Shown: piece by piece, positions 25,420 through 34,400 of the stretch
Numbering within the stretch: the stretch's first letter is position 1
Layout: every line of letters starts with the position of its first letter
NCBI RefSeq assembly: GCF_041431135.1
Contig: NZ_CP107799.1
Coordinates: forward strand, 7,006,001-7,070,000
Length of the DNA stretch: 64,000 nucleotides
Reading direction: 5' to 3'
Source of the DNA: Streptomyces sp. NBC_00554
GTDB taxonomy: Bacteria; Actinomycetota; Actinomycetes; Streptomycetales; Streptomycetaceae
Made by a program: the position numbers and the translations under genes
The notes under the pieces: model-generated
Databases searched by the model: none
What the model was told of the DNA's origin: nothing
What the model saw: only the letters and a program-made list of their open reading frames with translations

Positions 25420-26076
25420 GTGATGGATGTCTGCCGTGCCGACGAGCGCTACAGCGGAGGGGACCCGGCGACCGGGATCTCCTCGCTCCACGCCTTCTCC
25501 TTCGGCCCCCACTACGACCCGGACAACCTCCGCTTCGGCGCGGTGATCGCCTGCAACGAGGAGCGGCTCGCGCCCGGTGCCGGCTTCGACGAGCACCCGC
25601 ACAGCCACACCGAGATCGTCACGTGGGTCGTCGAGGGCGAGCTGACCCACCTCGACTCCGCCGGCCACGAGTCCGTGGTCCGCCCCGGGGACGTCCAGCG
25701 CCTCAGCGCCGGGGGCGGTGTCCGCCACGTGGAACGCAACGACGGCACGGAGCCGCTGACCTTCGTCCAGATCTGGCTGGCCCCGCTGGAGCCCGGCGGC
25801 GACCCCGCCTACGAGGTCGTCCACGGCATCGCGGACTCCACGCCGTACGCCGTCCCGGAGGCGGGCGCGATGCTCCACGTACGCCGCCTCACGGCGGGGG
25901 AGCGGACGGCGGTTCCGGACGCCGCGTGCGTGTACGTCCACGTCGTACGCGGCGAAATTCGCCTGGACGGCGAGGAGCTAGGCCCTGGCGACGCCGCCCG
26001 CATCACGGACGCGAAGGACCTGGAGGCGGTGGCGGGGTCTCCGGCGGAGGTACTGGTGTGGGAGATGACGGCCTGA
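25420..26076 (+). CDS. Pirin-family cupin protein
   Basis: A 218-residue bicupin. The metal-binding N-terminal cupin has FDEHPHSHTEIVTWVVEGEL (His ligands) and the conserved HVERN. This matches pirin/YhhW proteins, some of which are quercetin dioxygenases or redox-responsive regulators. GTG at 25420 or ATG at 25423 could start it. TACGGT (25408-25413) sits 6 nt upstream of the GTG, suggesting a leaderless message. Divergent from fasR. Confidence 0.87.
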   Translation: MMDVCRADERYSGGDPATGISSLHAFSFGPHYDPDNLRFGAVIACNEERLAPGAGFDEHPHSHTEIVTWVVEGELTHLDSAGHESVVRPGDVQRLSAGGGVRHVERNDGTEPLTFVQIWLAPLEPGGDPAYEVVHGIADSTPYAVPEAGAMLHVRRLTAGERTAVPDAACVYVHVVRGEIRLDGEELGPGDAARITDAKDLEAVAGSPAEVLVWEMTA

Positions 26077-26100
26077 GCCGGGAGCGCTGGTCTGGGGGAG

Positions 26101-26298
26101 GGTTTTTTCGCCCCCTCCGCCCCTACCCGTCCCTTGTTTCTGGGGGCTCCGCCCCCAGACCCCCGTATCGCGCTGACGCGCTCGTCCTCAAACGCCGGAC
26201 GGGCTGGAGATAGCCCCTCCGGCGTTTGAGGAGCGGGGGTTTGGGGGCGGAGCCCCCAAGGGACGGGAATGGGTAGGGGCGGAGGGGGCGAAAAAACC
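26101..26298. repeat. Extended nested palindrome between convergent genes
   Basis: Three nested pairs of arms: outer GGTTTTTTCGCCCCCTCCGC against its complement (ending at 26298), a middle GGGGGCTCCGCCCCC pair, and an inner CTCAAACGCCGG/CCGGCGTTTGAG (26187-26198 / 26219-26230). The run of Ts on each side makes it a bidirectional terminator for the pirin and serine hydrolase genes. It belongs to the same family as 29241-29398 and 39073-39178. Confidence 0.85.
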
Positions 26299-26312
26299 AC
26301 CCGCCACCCAGC

Positions 26313-27134
26313 TCAGCCCTGCAGCTCCGCGAGGACCGCGTCCGTGAACGGTGGCCACGCCTCGGCGGCCCACGGGCCGAACGGCCGGTCCGTGAGGGCC
26401 ACGCAGGCTGCCCCCGCGTCGGGGTCGATCCACAGGAACGTACCCGACTGCCCGAAGTGGCCGAAGGTCCGCGGGGAGGATGAACTCCCCGTCCAGTGGG
26501 GCGACTTGGAGTCGCGGATCTCGAAGCCGAGGCCCCAGTCGTTGGGGTTCTGGTGCCCGTACCCCGGGAGGACACCCTTGGTGCCGGGGTACTGGACGGT
26601 CATCGCCTCCGCGACCGTACGGGGGTCGAGGAGCCGAGGCGCCTGCACCTCCGCCGCGAAGCGGACGAGGTCATCCACCGTCGACACCCCGTCCTTCGCG
26701 GGCGACCCGTCGAGCGTGGTCGACGCCATCCCCAGCGGATCCAGCACCGCCTGCCGCAGATACTCCCCGAACGCGATGTCCGTCGCCTTGGCGATGTGTT
26801 CCCCGAGCACCTCGAACCCGGCGTTGGAGTACAGCCGCCGCTCCCCGGGCGCGGATGTCACCCGGTGCTCGTCGAAGGCGAGCCCGGAGGTGTGCGCGAG
26901 GAGATGACGGACGGTCGAGCCCGCGGGCCCGGCGGGTTCGTCGAGCTCGATCGCGCCCTCCTCGTACGCGACGAGGGCGGCGTACGCGGCAAGCGGCTTG
27001 GTCACGGAGGCGAGCGCGAAGGACCGGGAACCGGGCCCATGGGCCCCGAGCACCGCACCGTCCGCACGGACGACGGCCGCCGCGGCCGTGGGAACGGGCC
27101 AGTTCTCGATCAACGCCAGACTCTGCAAGGACAT
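26313..27134 (-). CDS. Serine hydrolase (beta-lactamase / class C PBP fold)
   Basis: A 273-residue enzyme of the beta-lactamase/esterase superfamily. Motifs: SxxK at Ser43-Lys46 (LASVTKPLAA), YSN at 102-104 (LYSNAGFE), and the third box HFGQSGTFL. No signal peptide is present, so it is cytoplasmic and more likely an esterase or peptidase than a resistance enzyme. ATG 27134 has no ribosome site but TAGGCT lies 7 nt upstream (27147-27142), suggesting leaderless expression. Confidence 0.85.
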   Translation of the reverse strand: MSLQSLALIENWPVPTAAAAVVRADGAVLGAHGPGSRSFALASVTKPLAAYAALVAYEEGAIELDEPAGPAGSTVRHLLAHTSGLAFDEHRVTSAPGERRLYSNAGFEVLGEHIAKATDIAFGEYLRQAVLDPLGMASTTLDGSPAKDGVSTVDDLVRFAAEVQAPRLLDPRTVAEAMTVQYPGTKGVLPGYGHQNPNDWGLGFEIRDSKSPHWTGSSSSPRTFGHFGQSGTFLWIDPDAGAACVALTDRPFGPWAAEAWPPFTDAVLAELQG

Positions 27135-27153
27135 GCGTCCGAGCCTAAGCCGC

Positions 27154-27624
27154 TCAGAGCTGGAGCCGCATCGAGGGGTCGGGCTTTTGCACGAAACCGA
27201 GCGCGACGTAGAGCGACTCGGCCTCCGCGGAGGCGTTGAGATCGACCGCCGCGACCCCTCGTTCGCGGAACCAGTCGAGGAGCGTCTCCATGCTCGCGCG
27301 GGCATAGCCGCGGCGCCGCGCGTCCGGGTCGGTGGCGACGCTGAAGACGTATCCGATCGCGCCGTGCGGATTGCCCGCGCGCCCGATCCGGTAGTCGATC
27401 GTCCCGGCGACGAGCGCCGCGAGCGTGTCCGGCCGGTCCGGATGGTCGACGACGAAGGCGGCGAAGTTCCCGTCGGGGTCGGCGAGTTTTCTGCGTACGG
27501 TGGGGAGCGATTCGGCGTGCCAGGCGGTGGACGGTTCGGTCGCGAAGACCGAGTCGATCATCACCTGGCGCAGGCGCAGTACTTCCTCGGCGTCCTCGGG
27601 CACGGCACGGCGTACAAGACTCAT
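27154..27624 (-). CDS. GNAT-family N-acetyltransferase
   Basis: A 156-residue acetyltransferase. The acetyl-CoA-binding motif is VATDPDARRRGYARASMETL, preceded by the beta-strand IGYVFSV, and the C-terminal strand is NASAEAESLYVALGFVQ. The substrate is unknown. TACGTT (27637-27632) lies 7 nt upstream of the ATG with no ribosome site, again suggesting a leaderless transcript. It precedes the serine hydrolase by 19 bp but has its own promoter-like element, as does that gene. Confidence 0.86.
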   Translation of the reverse strand: MSLVRRAVPEDAEEVLRLRQVMIDSVFATEPSTAWHAESLPTVRRKLADPDGNFAAFVVDHPDRPDTLAALVAGTIDYRIGRAGNPHGAIGYVFSVATDPDARRRGYARASMETLLDWFRERGVAAVDLNASAEAESLYVALGFVQKPDPSMRLQL

Positions 27625-27682
27625 GATCCGCAACGTAGACACCGCGACCGGGCGGCGTCACGGGATTTTCATCGGTTTCCGC

Positions 27683-27713
27683 TTGCTTGGAGTGCACTCC
27701 AAGGTTTTAGCGT
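27683..27713 (+). promoter_or_regulatory. MerR-type promoter with 18-bp perfect palindrome
   Basis: TTGCTT (27683-27688) and TAGCGT (27708-27713) are 19 bp apart, the long spacer typical of MerR-controlled promoters. The palindrome CTTGGAGTGCACTCCAAG (27686-27703) fills the spacer. The start codon follows 7 nt after the -10. Confidence 0.85.
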
Positions 27714-27720
27714 GGTGGTC

Positions 27721-28203
27721 ATGACGGTGATGGAGACCACGGCCGAGGCCGCCGAGACCAGTACCAGTCCCGATCTCTGTGCCGCGCCTCCCGAGCGGCG
27801 GCTGCGGCGCCCGGACGGCCAGGACAGCTACACGATCAGCGAGGTCGTCGCCTACACCGGCCTGACGGCGCACACCCTGCGCTGGTACGAGCGGATCGGA
27901 CTGATGCCGCACATCGACCGCTCGCACACCGGGCAGCGCCGCTACAGCAACCGCGACCTGGACTGGCTGGGCCTCGTCGGCAAGCTGCGGCTCACCGGTA
28001 TGCCGGTCGCCGACATGGTGCGGTACGCGGAACTGGTGCGCGAGGGCGACCACACCTACATGGAGCGCTACGAGCTGCTGGAAGCGACCCGCCGGGACGT
28101 CAAGTCCCGGATCGCCGAACTCCAGGACACGCTCGCGGTGCTCGACCGCAAGATCACTTTCTACGCGGACGCCGGGCGTGCCCTGGCGTCGGAGAGGTCC
28201 TGA
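27721..28203 (+). CDS. MerR-family transcriptional regulator
   Basis: A 160-residue regulator. The HTH lies at YTISEVVAYTGLTAHTLRWY, with the MerR wing (ERIGLMPHIDRSHTGQRRYS) and the dimerising coiled coil at the C-terminus (RRDVKSRIAELQDTLAVLDRKI). A Cys in the N-terminal extension (SPDLCAAPP) is the only one, so metal binding is unlikely. It probably regulates itself and the aldo/keto reductase through the palindromic promoter just upstream; the stop and next start overlap (TGATG). Confidence 0.9.
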   Translation: MTVMETTAEAAETSTSPDLCAAPPERRLRRPDGQDSYTISEVVAYTGLTAHTLRWYERIGLMPHIDRSHTGQRRYSNRDLDWLGLVGKLRLTGMPVADMVRYAELVREGDHTYMERYELLEATRRDVKSRIAELQDTLAVLDRKITFYADAGRALASERS

Positions 28204-29219
28204 TGACGGACAGCAAGATCGCGAAGGTGGAGCTCGGTACCGGAGGCCCCGAGGTCGGGGTGCAGGGCCTGGGCTGCATGGGGATGAGCTTCGCGTACGG
28301 CCCCGCGGACACCGATGAGGCGCGGGCCGCCCTGGAGCAGGCGCTGGAGCTCGGCGTCACGTTCTACGACACCGCGGACGTGTACGGGGCGGGCGAGAAC
28401 GAGAAGTTCCTGTCGCCGTTCTTCAAGGCGCACCGCGACGAGCTCGTCATCGCGACGAAGTTCTCGATGACCATCCCGCCGGACGAGCCGACCAAGCGGA
28501 TCATCCGCAACGACGCGCCGTACATCCGGGAAGCCGTCGAGGCGAGCCTGCGGCGGCTGGACGTCGACGTGATCGACCTCTACTACATGCACCGCCGTGA
28601 TGTGAACGTCCCCATCGAGGAGACCGTCGGCACCATGGCCGAGCTGGTGCGCGAGGGGAAGGTCAAGCACCTCGGGCTGAGCGAGGTCACGGGCGGGGAG
28701 CTGCGGGCGGCGCAGGGCGTGCATCCGATCGCCGCCGTGCAGTCGGAGTGGTCGCTGTTCAGCCGTGACATCGAGGCGGGGGTCGTGCCGGTGGCGCGTG
28801 AGCTGGGGGTGGCGCTCGTGCCGTACTCGCCGCTCGGGCGCGGGTTCCTCACGGGGTCCTTCGCGAACGCCGAAACGGATCTGACGGCGGGGGACTTCCG
28901 GCGGCACCAGCCGCGGTACACCGGGGACAACGCTGCCGCCAATGCCGCGCTGCTTGAGCCGGTGCGGGTCGTTGCCGATGCGCACGGTGCCTCGCTCGGG
29001 CAGGTTGCCCTGGCCTGGGCCCAGCAGCAGGCCGCCGTGCACGGGCTTCCCGTCGTACCGATCCCCGGCACCACCAAGGCCAAGCGCGTCACCGAGAACA
29101 CCGCGGCGACCCGCATCGTCCTCAGCGACGCCGACCTGAGCCTCCTGGAGCCCATCGCCGCCAAGGTCGCAGGCGACCGCTACTCCGACATGACGTTCAC
29201 GTCGGCGGGCCGGGAGTAG
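28203..29219 (+). CDS. Aldo/keto reductase
   Basis: A 338-residue NADPH-dependent oxidoreductase. The catalytic tetrad is present: Asp and Tyr in FYDTADVYGAG, Lys in VIATKFSM, His in YYMHRRD. The AKR barrel ends with VPIPGTTKAKRV, the cofactor-binding loop. It overlaps the MerR gene by one base, so the two are translationally coupled and probably respond to the same signal, such as an aldehyde or electrophile. Confidence 0.92.
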   Translation: MTDSKIAKVELGTGGPEVGVQGLGCMGMSFAYGPADTDEARAALEQALELGVTFYDTADVYGAGENEKFLSPFFKAHRDELVIATKFSMTIPPDEPTKRIIRNDAPYIREAVEASLRRLDVDVIDLYYMHRRDVNVPIEETVGTMAELVREGKVKHLGLSEVTGGELRAAQGVHPIAAVQSEWSLFSRDIEAGVVPVARELGVALVPYSPLGRGFLTGSFANAETDLTAGDFRRHQPRYTGDNAAANAALLEPVRVVADAHGASLGQVALAWAQQQAAVHGLPVVPIPGTTKAKRVTENTAATRIVLSDADLSLLEPIAAKVAGDRYSDMTFTSAGRE

Positions 29220-29240
29220 GCAGTAGGGGGCTGGGGGAGG

Positions 29241-29398
29241 GCGTTTTTTCGCCCCCTCCGCCCCTACCCTTCCCGTACTTCCGGGCTACGCCCGGTTTCA
29301 GCCTGTCCGGCGTTTGAGGACGAGGCCGTCCAGGCCGACAGCGGGGGTCTGGGGGCGCAGCCCCCAGGAACGGGACGGGAAGGGGCGGAGGGGGCGAA
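29241..29398. repeat. Extended palindromic repeat, second copy
   Basis: Same family as 26101-26298: outer arms GTTTTTTCGCCCCCTCCGCC and their complement, a middle GGGGGTCTGGGGGCGCAGCC half, and the GGCGTTTGAGGACGAG core. It lies between convergent genes and probably terminates both. Confidence 0.75.
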
Positions 29399-29421
29399 TC
29401 AAACTCCCGCCCCCCCGGGGG

Positions 29422-30282
29422 TCACAGCTCCGCCAGCAACTCCGCCTTCTTCGTCGAGAACTCCTCGTCCGTGACGAGCCCGGCGTCACGCAGCTCCCCG
29501 AGGTGGCGGATCCGTTCGGCGATGTCGGCCGGGTCCCGCCGGGACGCGGGTGCGACGGCAGGTATCGGCGCGCCCGCGCCCGACCCCCGCACCGCCGCCA
29601 ACACAGCCGCCGCAAACGGCAACGACTCATGCACCGGCCCGTACCCCAGCCCGAACACGACCGCCGCCGGATCCTGATCGGCCTGCGCGGGCTGCGCGAC
29701 GGCCGGCTCGCGGCGCAGCAGCCGCAGATGGCCCTCGAAGACCTCGGGGGAGCGCCACTCGACCCCGCTCAGCGCGGCGAGAGGGAAGGTCTGGTCGCCG
29801 GCTTTCCACTTCGCCGAAGAGGCCCCCGTCCAGAACCACCGGAAGGACACCGACTTGCCGTCGAAGGACGCCTTCCCGTCGTACGCCTTGAACTGCAACG
29901 GCGCTTCGGGAGGGGCGACGAGATACCGCTCGGCCGGTTCGTCGTCCGTCGTGAGCTGGGCGCGCAGCTCGTCGGCGTAGTACTCGGCGAGCGTCTCGCG
30001 CTCGGCGGGCAGCACGAGCCGGTAGGGATCGCACCCCTCTTTGAGCTGTCCCGCGGCCGCCTCGATCAGCGGATCGGCGCCCGGTCTCGGGATCGCGCGC
30101 AGCACGACCGTGCCGCGCTTCCCGGGCGTCAGTGTCACCGCCGCGATCGCCTCGAGCGGGATACGGCGTTCGCCGAGCGCCTGGAACAGCTTCGGCGTGC
30201 GGATTCCCCGTTCGAAGCGGATGAGCACGGAGTCGGACTCGAACTCCCAGGCGGCATGAAATCCGGCCAGTACGTCACCCAT
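29422..30282 (-). CDS. DUF4429 protein with C-terminal SHOCT domain
   Basis: A 286-residue protein with two DUF4429 (PH-like) halves: GDVLAGFHAAWEFESDSVLI and, from about 130, QFKAYDGKASFDGKSVSFRW. The end is a SHOCT motif (RIRHLGELRDAGLVTDEEFS), a short oligomerisation or membrane-contact helix pair common in actinobacteria. No catalytic motif. TACGAT (30295-30290) lies 7 nt before the ATG, so a leaderless transcript is likely. Confidence 0.82.
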   Translation of the reverse strand: MGDVLAGFHAAWEFESDSVLIRFERGIRTPKLFQALGERRIPLEAIAAVTLTPGKRGTVVLRAIPRPGADPLIEAAAGQLKEGCDPYRLVLPAERETLAEYYADELRAQLTTDDEPAERYLVAPPEAPLQFKAYDGKASFDGKSVSFRWFWTGASSAKWKAGDQTFPLAALSGVEWRSPEVFEGHLRLLRREPAVAQPAQADQDPAAVVFGLGYGPVHESLPFAAAVLAAVRGSGAGAPIPAVAPASRRDPADIAERIRHLGELRDAGLVTDEEFSTKKAELLAEL

Positions 30283-30349
30283 GCGGGCCATCGTATGCGG
30301 CAGGCAGGCCTCCGTCGCCTCCCTGGGCGGACCGTAGTTCCTGTCGCGT

Positions 30350-31567
30350 CTACGCGCGTCCGTCCGACGACCCGTCGGACAAACCCGTCCGGCACCCCTG
30401 ATCCGTGTGTGCGCAGTCCACCGCGTCGTACGCGCCGATGCCGATCTCGGCCAAGTTGCGGAGGCTGTCCGTGCCCGGCTCGAAGTAGCCGGTGTGGCCC
30501 TTCGCGTCCTGCGCGGACAGGACCCGCGCCCCGAACGCCTCCGACACCGGGTCGGCGCCGTGTCCGAGCCCCCCGACCTCGAGGTGGGGTACGTCCTGGA
30601 TCCAGTCGTCGGAGTCCCGCATCGCCCAGACCTGGGCGGAGGTGCCCAGTCCCGCGACGGTGTCGGCCCGCATGCCGGGGCTGCCCGCGACCGCTATGTC
30701 GGAGACCCGCGAGGGCAGCTCGTCGGCGGCGACGCCGCACAGCACGGAGCCGTAGCTGTGGCAGTACAGCGCGACCGACGAGCCCGCGGGCAGCGCCCGC
30801 ACCAGCGCGTTCAGCCGGACCGCGCCCTCCTCGGCGCGCATCGCGGTGGCCGAGTCGATGCCGAGCCCGCTGGGCGCCGTGTAGTCGGCCCAGGCGATCA
30901 CGGCCGTATGCGTCGTGGGGTCGGCCGCGTGCTCCGCCGCGTACAGGGAGTGCGCCATGCCCACGGGGGCCGAGTACTCCTTGACCGTGCGCTGGAAGGT
31001 GAGCAGGTCGGTGTCGACGCCGGGCACCACGACGGAGACGCGCTCGGCCGTGTCGAGGTTTCCGAAGACCTCGGCGACCCGGCCAGACCCCATCGGGTCG
31101 AAGGCGAGGATCTTGCGGCCCTCGGTGAGCAGCGCCTCGTAGCGGTGCATACGGCGGCCCGCCTCGTGCTGTCCGAGTTCCGAGAGCCGGGTGTCGTGCA
31201 TGCGTTTGACCTCGACCTTGCGCTGTTTCTCCAGGGCGAGGCGGTTCGCCTGATAGCGCAGGGTCACGGGTGCGCCGTTCATGTTGCCGACCGCGAGGGG
31301 GTAGCGGTGGGCGAGACGGTCGCGCTGGCCGGCGTCGAGCGAGGCGAAGAAGCGGGCCACGAGACCCGGCGCGGAGTCGGTGTCGGGGAGCTGCTGCCCG
31401 GCAAGGCTGCCGTGCTCCCACGCGGAGCGCGAGGCCTGGAGGGCGGAGGACCCCCGATGACTGTGGATCGCGGTCCAGCCACTGGTGGCCAGCATCACGA
31501 AAACCACGGCCAGCGCGAGCAGTGCGCGCCAGACGTTCAGTTGGGGGGATGCGTCGAAGGAAGTCAC
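30350..31567 (-). CDS. DUF1023 alpha/beta hydrolase, membrane-anchored
   Basis: A 405-residue protein. An N-terminal signal anchor (LLALAVVFVMLATSGW) exports it. The DUF1023 hydrolase domain (about 150-390) has GRVAEVFGNLDTAERVSVVV and a nucleophile elbow at ALYCHSYGSVLCG (Ser). C-terminal His candidates lie in LGHGADP and GHTGYFEPG. DUF1023 hydrolases are typical of Streptomyces and of unknown substrate. Several Cys near the end (DCAHTDQGC) suggest a disulfide. Confidence 0.85.
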   Translation of the reverse strand: MTSFDASPQLNVWRALLALAVVFVMLATSGWTAIHSHRGSSALQASRSAWEHGSLAGQQLPDTDSAPGLVARFFASLDAGQRDRLAHRYPLAVGNMNGAPVTLRYQANRLALEKQRKVEVKRMHDTRLSELGQHEAGRRMHRYEALLTEGRKILAFDPMGSGRVAEVFGNLDTAERVSVVVPGVDTDLLTFQRTVKEYSAPVGMAHSLYAAEHAADPTTHTAVIAWADYTAPSGLGIDSATAMRAEEGAVRLNALVRALPAGSSVALYCHSYGSVLCGVAADELPSRVSDIAVAGSPGMRADTVAGLGTSAQVWAMRDSDDWIQDVPHLEVGGLGHGADPVSEAFGARVLSAQDAKGHTGYFEPGTDSLRNLAEIGIGAYDAVDCAHTDQGCRTGLSDGSSDGRA

Positions 31568-31782
31568 TAAGAGGACACACTAGGAGAACGAGAGTGTCTC
31601 GCGTTAACCGAGTGGTACGGATCACGTTTCGGATGGGGTGATTGGTGCAAATCGGGTTCAAATTGAGCTAAATGGTCACGCTGGGTAAGTGAATTCGGGT
31701 TTCCTGTAGGCGAGATGTGACTCTGCGTGCGGGTTGGGCGGTGTTGCGGGCGCCGGTCCTGCGACCCTCCGTACGGCAGGCG

Positions 31783-32463
31783 TTATTCCGTTCGCCATGT
31801 TTCCGCCAACGCGGGCCCCACGTTGTCGAGATACGAGAGGGTCAGTTCGCGGATCGCCTCGACGCTGATGTCCTCGCCCTGGCCCCACAGGCGGCTCGTC
31901 ACGCGCATCACCCCGCCGAACACGGCGACCGCGACGCGCGGACGCGGATCCACGTCCACGTCGAGACCCTCGCGCTCGGCGATGAGCCGCGCGATCTCCT
32001 CCTCCAGTTCCGCGGAACGGCGCAGATGCACGGCGAGCAGTGCGGGTGTCGACTCGATCAACTGGAAGGTGCGCATGTGCAGTTCGATCGGGATGACGGC
32101 CTCGATCGCCTCGCCGATGGTGCCCCAGCTCTCCAGTACGGAGCGCCGCAGGACCTCCAACGGGGCTTCGTGGAGCGGGCGTTCGCGTACGGCGGCGAGG
32201 AAGTGCGACTCCGCGAGCCGCTGGGTGAAGAGGGCGACCTCCTCCTTGCCCGCGAAGTACCGGAAGAAGGTGCGCTGCGAGACGTCGACGGCCTCGGTGA
32301 TCTCGTCGACGGTCGTCCGCTCGTACCCCTGAGTGGTGAACAGTTCGAGAGCGGCCCGCAGCAAGGCGTCCCGGGTGCGCTGCTTCTTGAGCTCGCGCAG
32401 CCCCGGTTTGAGCTCACGAAGGCCTGGTCGTGACGCCGTGCCGGTCCGGTCCGCCGTGTCCAT
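31783..32463 (-). CDS. TetR-family regulator
   Basis: A 226-residue regulator, GAGGAGAGGGACC upstream of the ATG. The N-terminus carries an exact tandem duplication of PGLRELK before the DNA-binding domain (LELFTTQGYERTTVDEITEAVDVSQRTFFRYF). It is divergent from an MFS exporter; the inverted TGACAGTT/AACTGTCA sites in between are its likely operator, and the exporter's substrate its likely inducer. Confidence 0.9.
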   Translation of the reverse strand: MDTADRTGTASRPGLRELKPGLRELKKQRTRDALLRAALELFTTQGYERTTVDEITEAVDVSQRTFFRYFAGKEEVALFTQRLAESHFLAAVRERPLHEAPLEVLRRSVLESWGTIGEAIEAVIPIELHMRTFQLIESTPALLAVHLRRSAELEEEIARLIAEREGLDVDVDPRPRVAVAVFGGVMRVTSRLWGQGEDISVEAIRELTLSYLDNVGPALAETWRTE

Positions 32464-32547
32464 GGTCCCTCTCCTCTGGCCGCTCGCCTCCGGACCGTTC
32501 TGCACCATCTGAACCGTCTGCCCAGTTCAGGGTATCCGCGAGTGACG

Positions 32548-32603
32548 TGACAGTTACCGACTTGTGAATTGGTTTGTCAACTGTCAGTGGCTGTCACTAG
32601 CCT
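32548..32603 (+). promoter_or_regulatory. Operator and promoter of the MFS exporter gene
   Basis: TGACAGTT (32548-32555) and AACTGTCA (32579-32586) form an inverted pair, with a third GGCTGTCA at 32589-32596. TTGTCA (32574-32579) and TAGCCT (32598-32603), 18 bp apart, end 7 nt before the ATG. A TetR dimer bound here would block the promoter. Confidence 0.6.
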
Positions 32604-32610
32604 CGAAGGT

Positions 32611-34230
32611 ATGACTAGTCAGACCACCGTCGACCCGACGGGCCCGGCCGACAAGGCCCCGGCTGCCGTCTCCGGGCCGACGCCGACCCGGGGGCTGCGC
32701 GGCCACCCGTGGTTCACCCTGTTCACCGTTGCCGTAGGCGTCATGATGGTCGCCCTGGACGGCACCATCGTGGCCATCGCCAACCCCGCCATCCAGAAGG
32801 ACCTCGGCGCGAGCTTCGCCGACGTCCAGTGGATCACCAACGGCTACTTCCTCGCGCTCGCGGTCACCCTGATCACCGCGGGCAAGCTCGGCGACCGGTT
32901 CGGTCACCGGCAGACCTTCCTCATCGGCGTCGTCGGCTTCGCCGCGGCCTCCGGGGCCATCGGGTTCTCCAGCAGCATCGCCCTGGTGGTCACCTTCCGT
33001 GTCCTGCAAGGCCTGTTCGGCGCGCTGCTGATGCCGGCCGCGCTCGGTCTGCTCCGGGCCACCTTCCCGGCCGAGAAGCTGAACATGGCGATCGGCATCT
33101 GGGGCATGGTCATCGGCGCCTCCACCGCGGGCGGCCCGATCCTCGGCGGTCTGCTGGTCCAGCACGTCAGCTGGCAGTCGGTGTTCTTCATCAACGTGCC
33201 GGTCGGCGTCATCGCGCTGGTCCTCGGCATCCTGATCCTGACCGACCACCGCGCGGAGAACGCGCCCCGCTCCTTCGACATCCTCGGCATAGCCCTGCTC
33301 TCCAGCGCCATGTTCTGCCTGGTCTGGGCCCTCATCAAGGCCCCGACCTGGGGCTGGGGCGACGGCCTGACCTGGACCTTCCTGGTCGTGTCGGTGCTCG
33401 GGTTCACTCTCTTCGCCGTCTGGGAGAAGAGGGTCAAGGAACCGCTGATCCCGCTGGCGCTGTTCCGCTCGGTGCCGCTGTCGGCGGGCGTCGTCCTCAT
33501 GGTGCTGATGGCCATCGCCTTCCTCGGCGGCCTGTTCTTCGTCACCTTCTATCTGCAGAACGTGCACGGCATGAGCCCCGTCGACGCGGGTCTGCACCTC
33601 CTGCCGCTGACCGGAATGATGATCGTGGGTTCGCCGCTGGCCGGCGCCCTGATCACCAAGACCGGGCCGCGGATCCCGCTCGCGGGCGGTATGGCTCTCA
33701 CCGCGATCTCCATGTACGGCATGTCCACGCTGGACACCGGCACCGGCAGCTTCGTCATGTCGCTCTGGTTCGCCGGGCTCGGGCTCGGGCTCGCGCCGGT
33801 CATGGTCGGTGCGACCGAGGTCATCGTGGGCAACGCCCCGATGGAGCTCTCCGGTGTCGCCGGTGGTCTCCAGCAGGCCGCGATGCAGATCGGCGGCAGC
33901 CTCGGTACGGCCGTGCTCGGCGCCGTGATGGCCTCCAAGGTCGACGGCGACCTCGCTGGCAACTGGGCCGACGCCAAGCTGCCGCCGCTCACGCCCGAGC
34001 AGCTCGACGCCGCCTCCGAGGCGGTCCAGGTCGGTGCCGCGCCGGTCACCCCGGATACGCCGGCCTCCGTCGCCGCGCAGATCACGGGTGTCGCGCACGA
34101 CACCTTCATCTCCGGGATGAGCCTCGCCTGCCTGGTCGCCGCCGGGGTCGCGGTCGTCGCTGTCTTCGTCGCGCTGCTCACCAAGCGGGGCGAGAACGCG
34201 GAGGCGGGCGCCGGCGCCGGGCACATCTAG
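32611..34230 (+). CDS. MFS multidrug exporter, DHA2 (14-helix) family
   Basis: A 539-residue drug:proton antiporter. It shows the family motifs: MVALDGTIVAIANPAIQ in helix 1, the motif-A loop GKLGDRFGHRQTF after helix 2, and the motif-C-like GGPILGGLL in helix 5. About 14 transmembrane helices are evident. Expression is probably induced when the divergent TetR releases the operator. No ribosome site; start codon 7 nt after a -10-like hexamer. The exported compound is unknown. Confidence 0.93.
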   Translation: MTSQTTVDPTGPADKAPAAVSGPTPTRGLRGHPWFTLFTVAVGVMMVALDGTIVAIANPAIQKDLGASFADVQWITNGYFLALAVTLITAGKLGDRFGHRQTFLIGVVGFAAASGAIGFSSSIALVVTFRVLQGLFGALLMPAALGLLRATFPAEKLNMAIGIWGMVIGASTAGGPILGGLLVQHVSWQSVFFINVPVGVIALVLGILILTDHRAENAPRSFDILGIALLSSAMFCLVWALIKAPTWGWGDGLTWTFLVVSVLGFTLFAVWEKRVKEPLIPLALFRSVPLSAGVVLMVLMAIAFLGGLFFVTFYLQNVHGMSPVDAGLHLLPLTGMMIVGSPLAGALITKTGPRIPLAGGMALTAISMYGMSTLDTGTGSFVMSLWFAGLGLGLAPVMVGATEVIVGNAPMELSGVAGGLQQAAMQIGGSLGTAVLGAVMASKVDGDLAGNWADAKLPPLTPEQLDAASEAVQVGAAPVTPDTPASVAAQITGVAHDTFISGMSLACLVAAGVAVVAVFVALLTKRGENAEAGAGAGHI

Positions 34231-34352
34231 GCGGAGTTCAGGGGGCGTTTCCCCTATCAGGGTGACAACGCTAAAGATCCCTCGCACCCGGCACGCGCCG
34301 CACGTCACAGTGGGTCAAGTCCTCCGTACGGCCTGGAGGACGACCAGAACTG

Positions 34353-34383
34353 CGGCGCGCTGCCGGAGGGGGGCAGCGCGCCG
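34353..34383. terminator. Terminator between convergent MFS and K+ channel genes
   Basis: A perfect 12-bp stem, CGGCGCGCTGCC (34353-34364) with GGCAGCGCGCCG (34372-34383), around a 7-nt loop. Confidence 0.8.
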
Positions 34384-34400
34384 TCGGTCTGTCCCGGTCC

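Noticed and set aside
26313..27134. Beta-lactam resistance gene
   Set aside because: The protein has the serine hydrolase motifs but no signal peptide, and it resembles cytoplasmic esterases of this fold.
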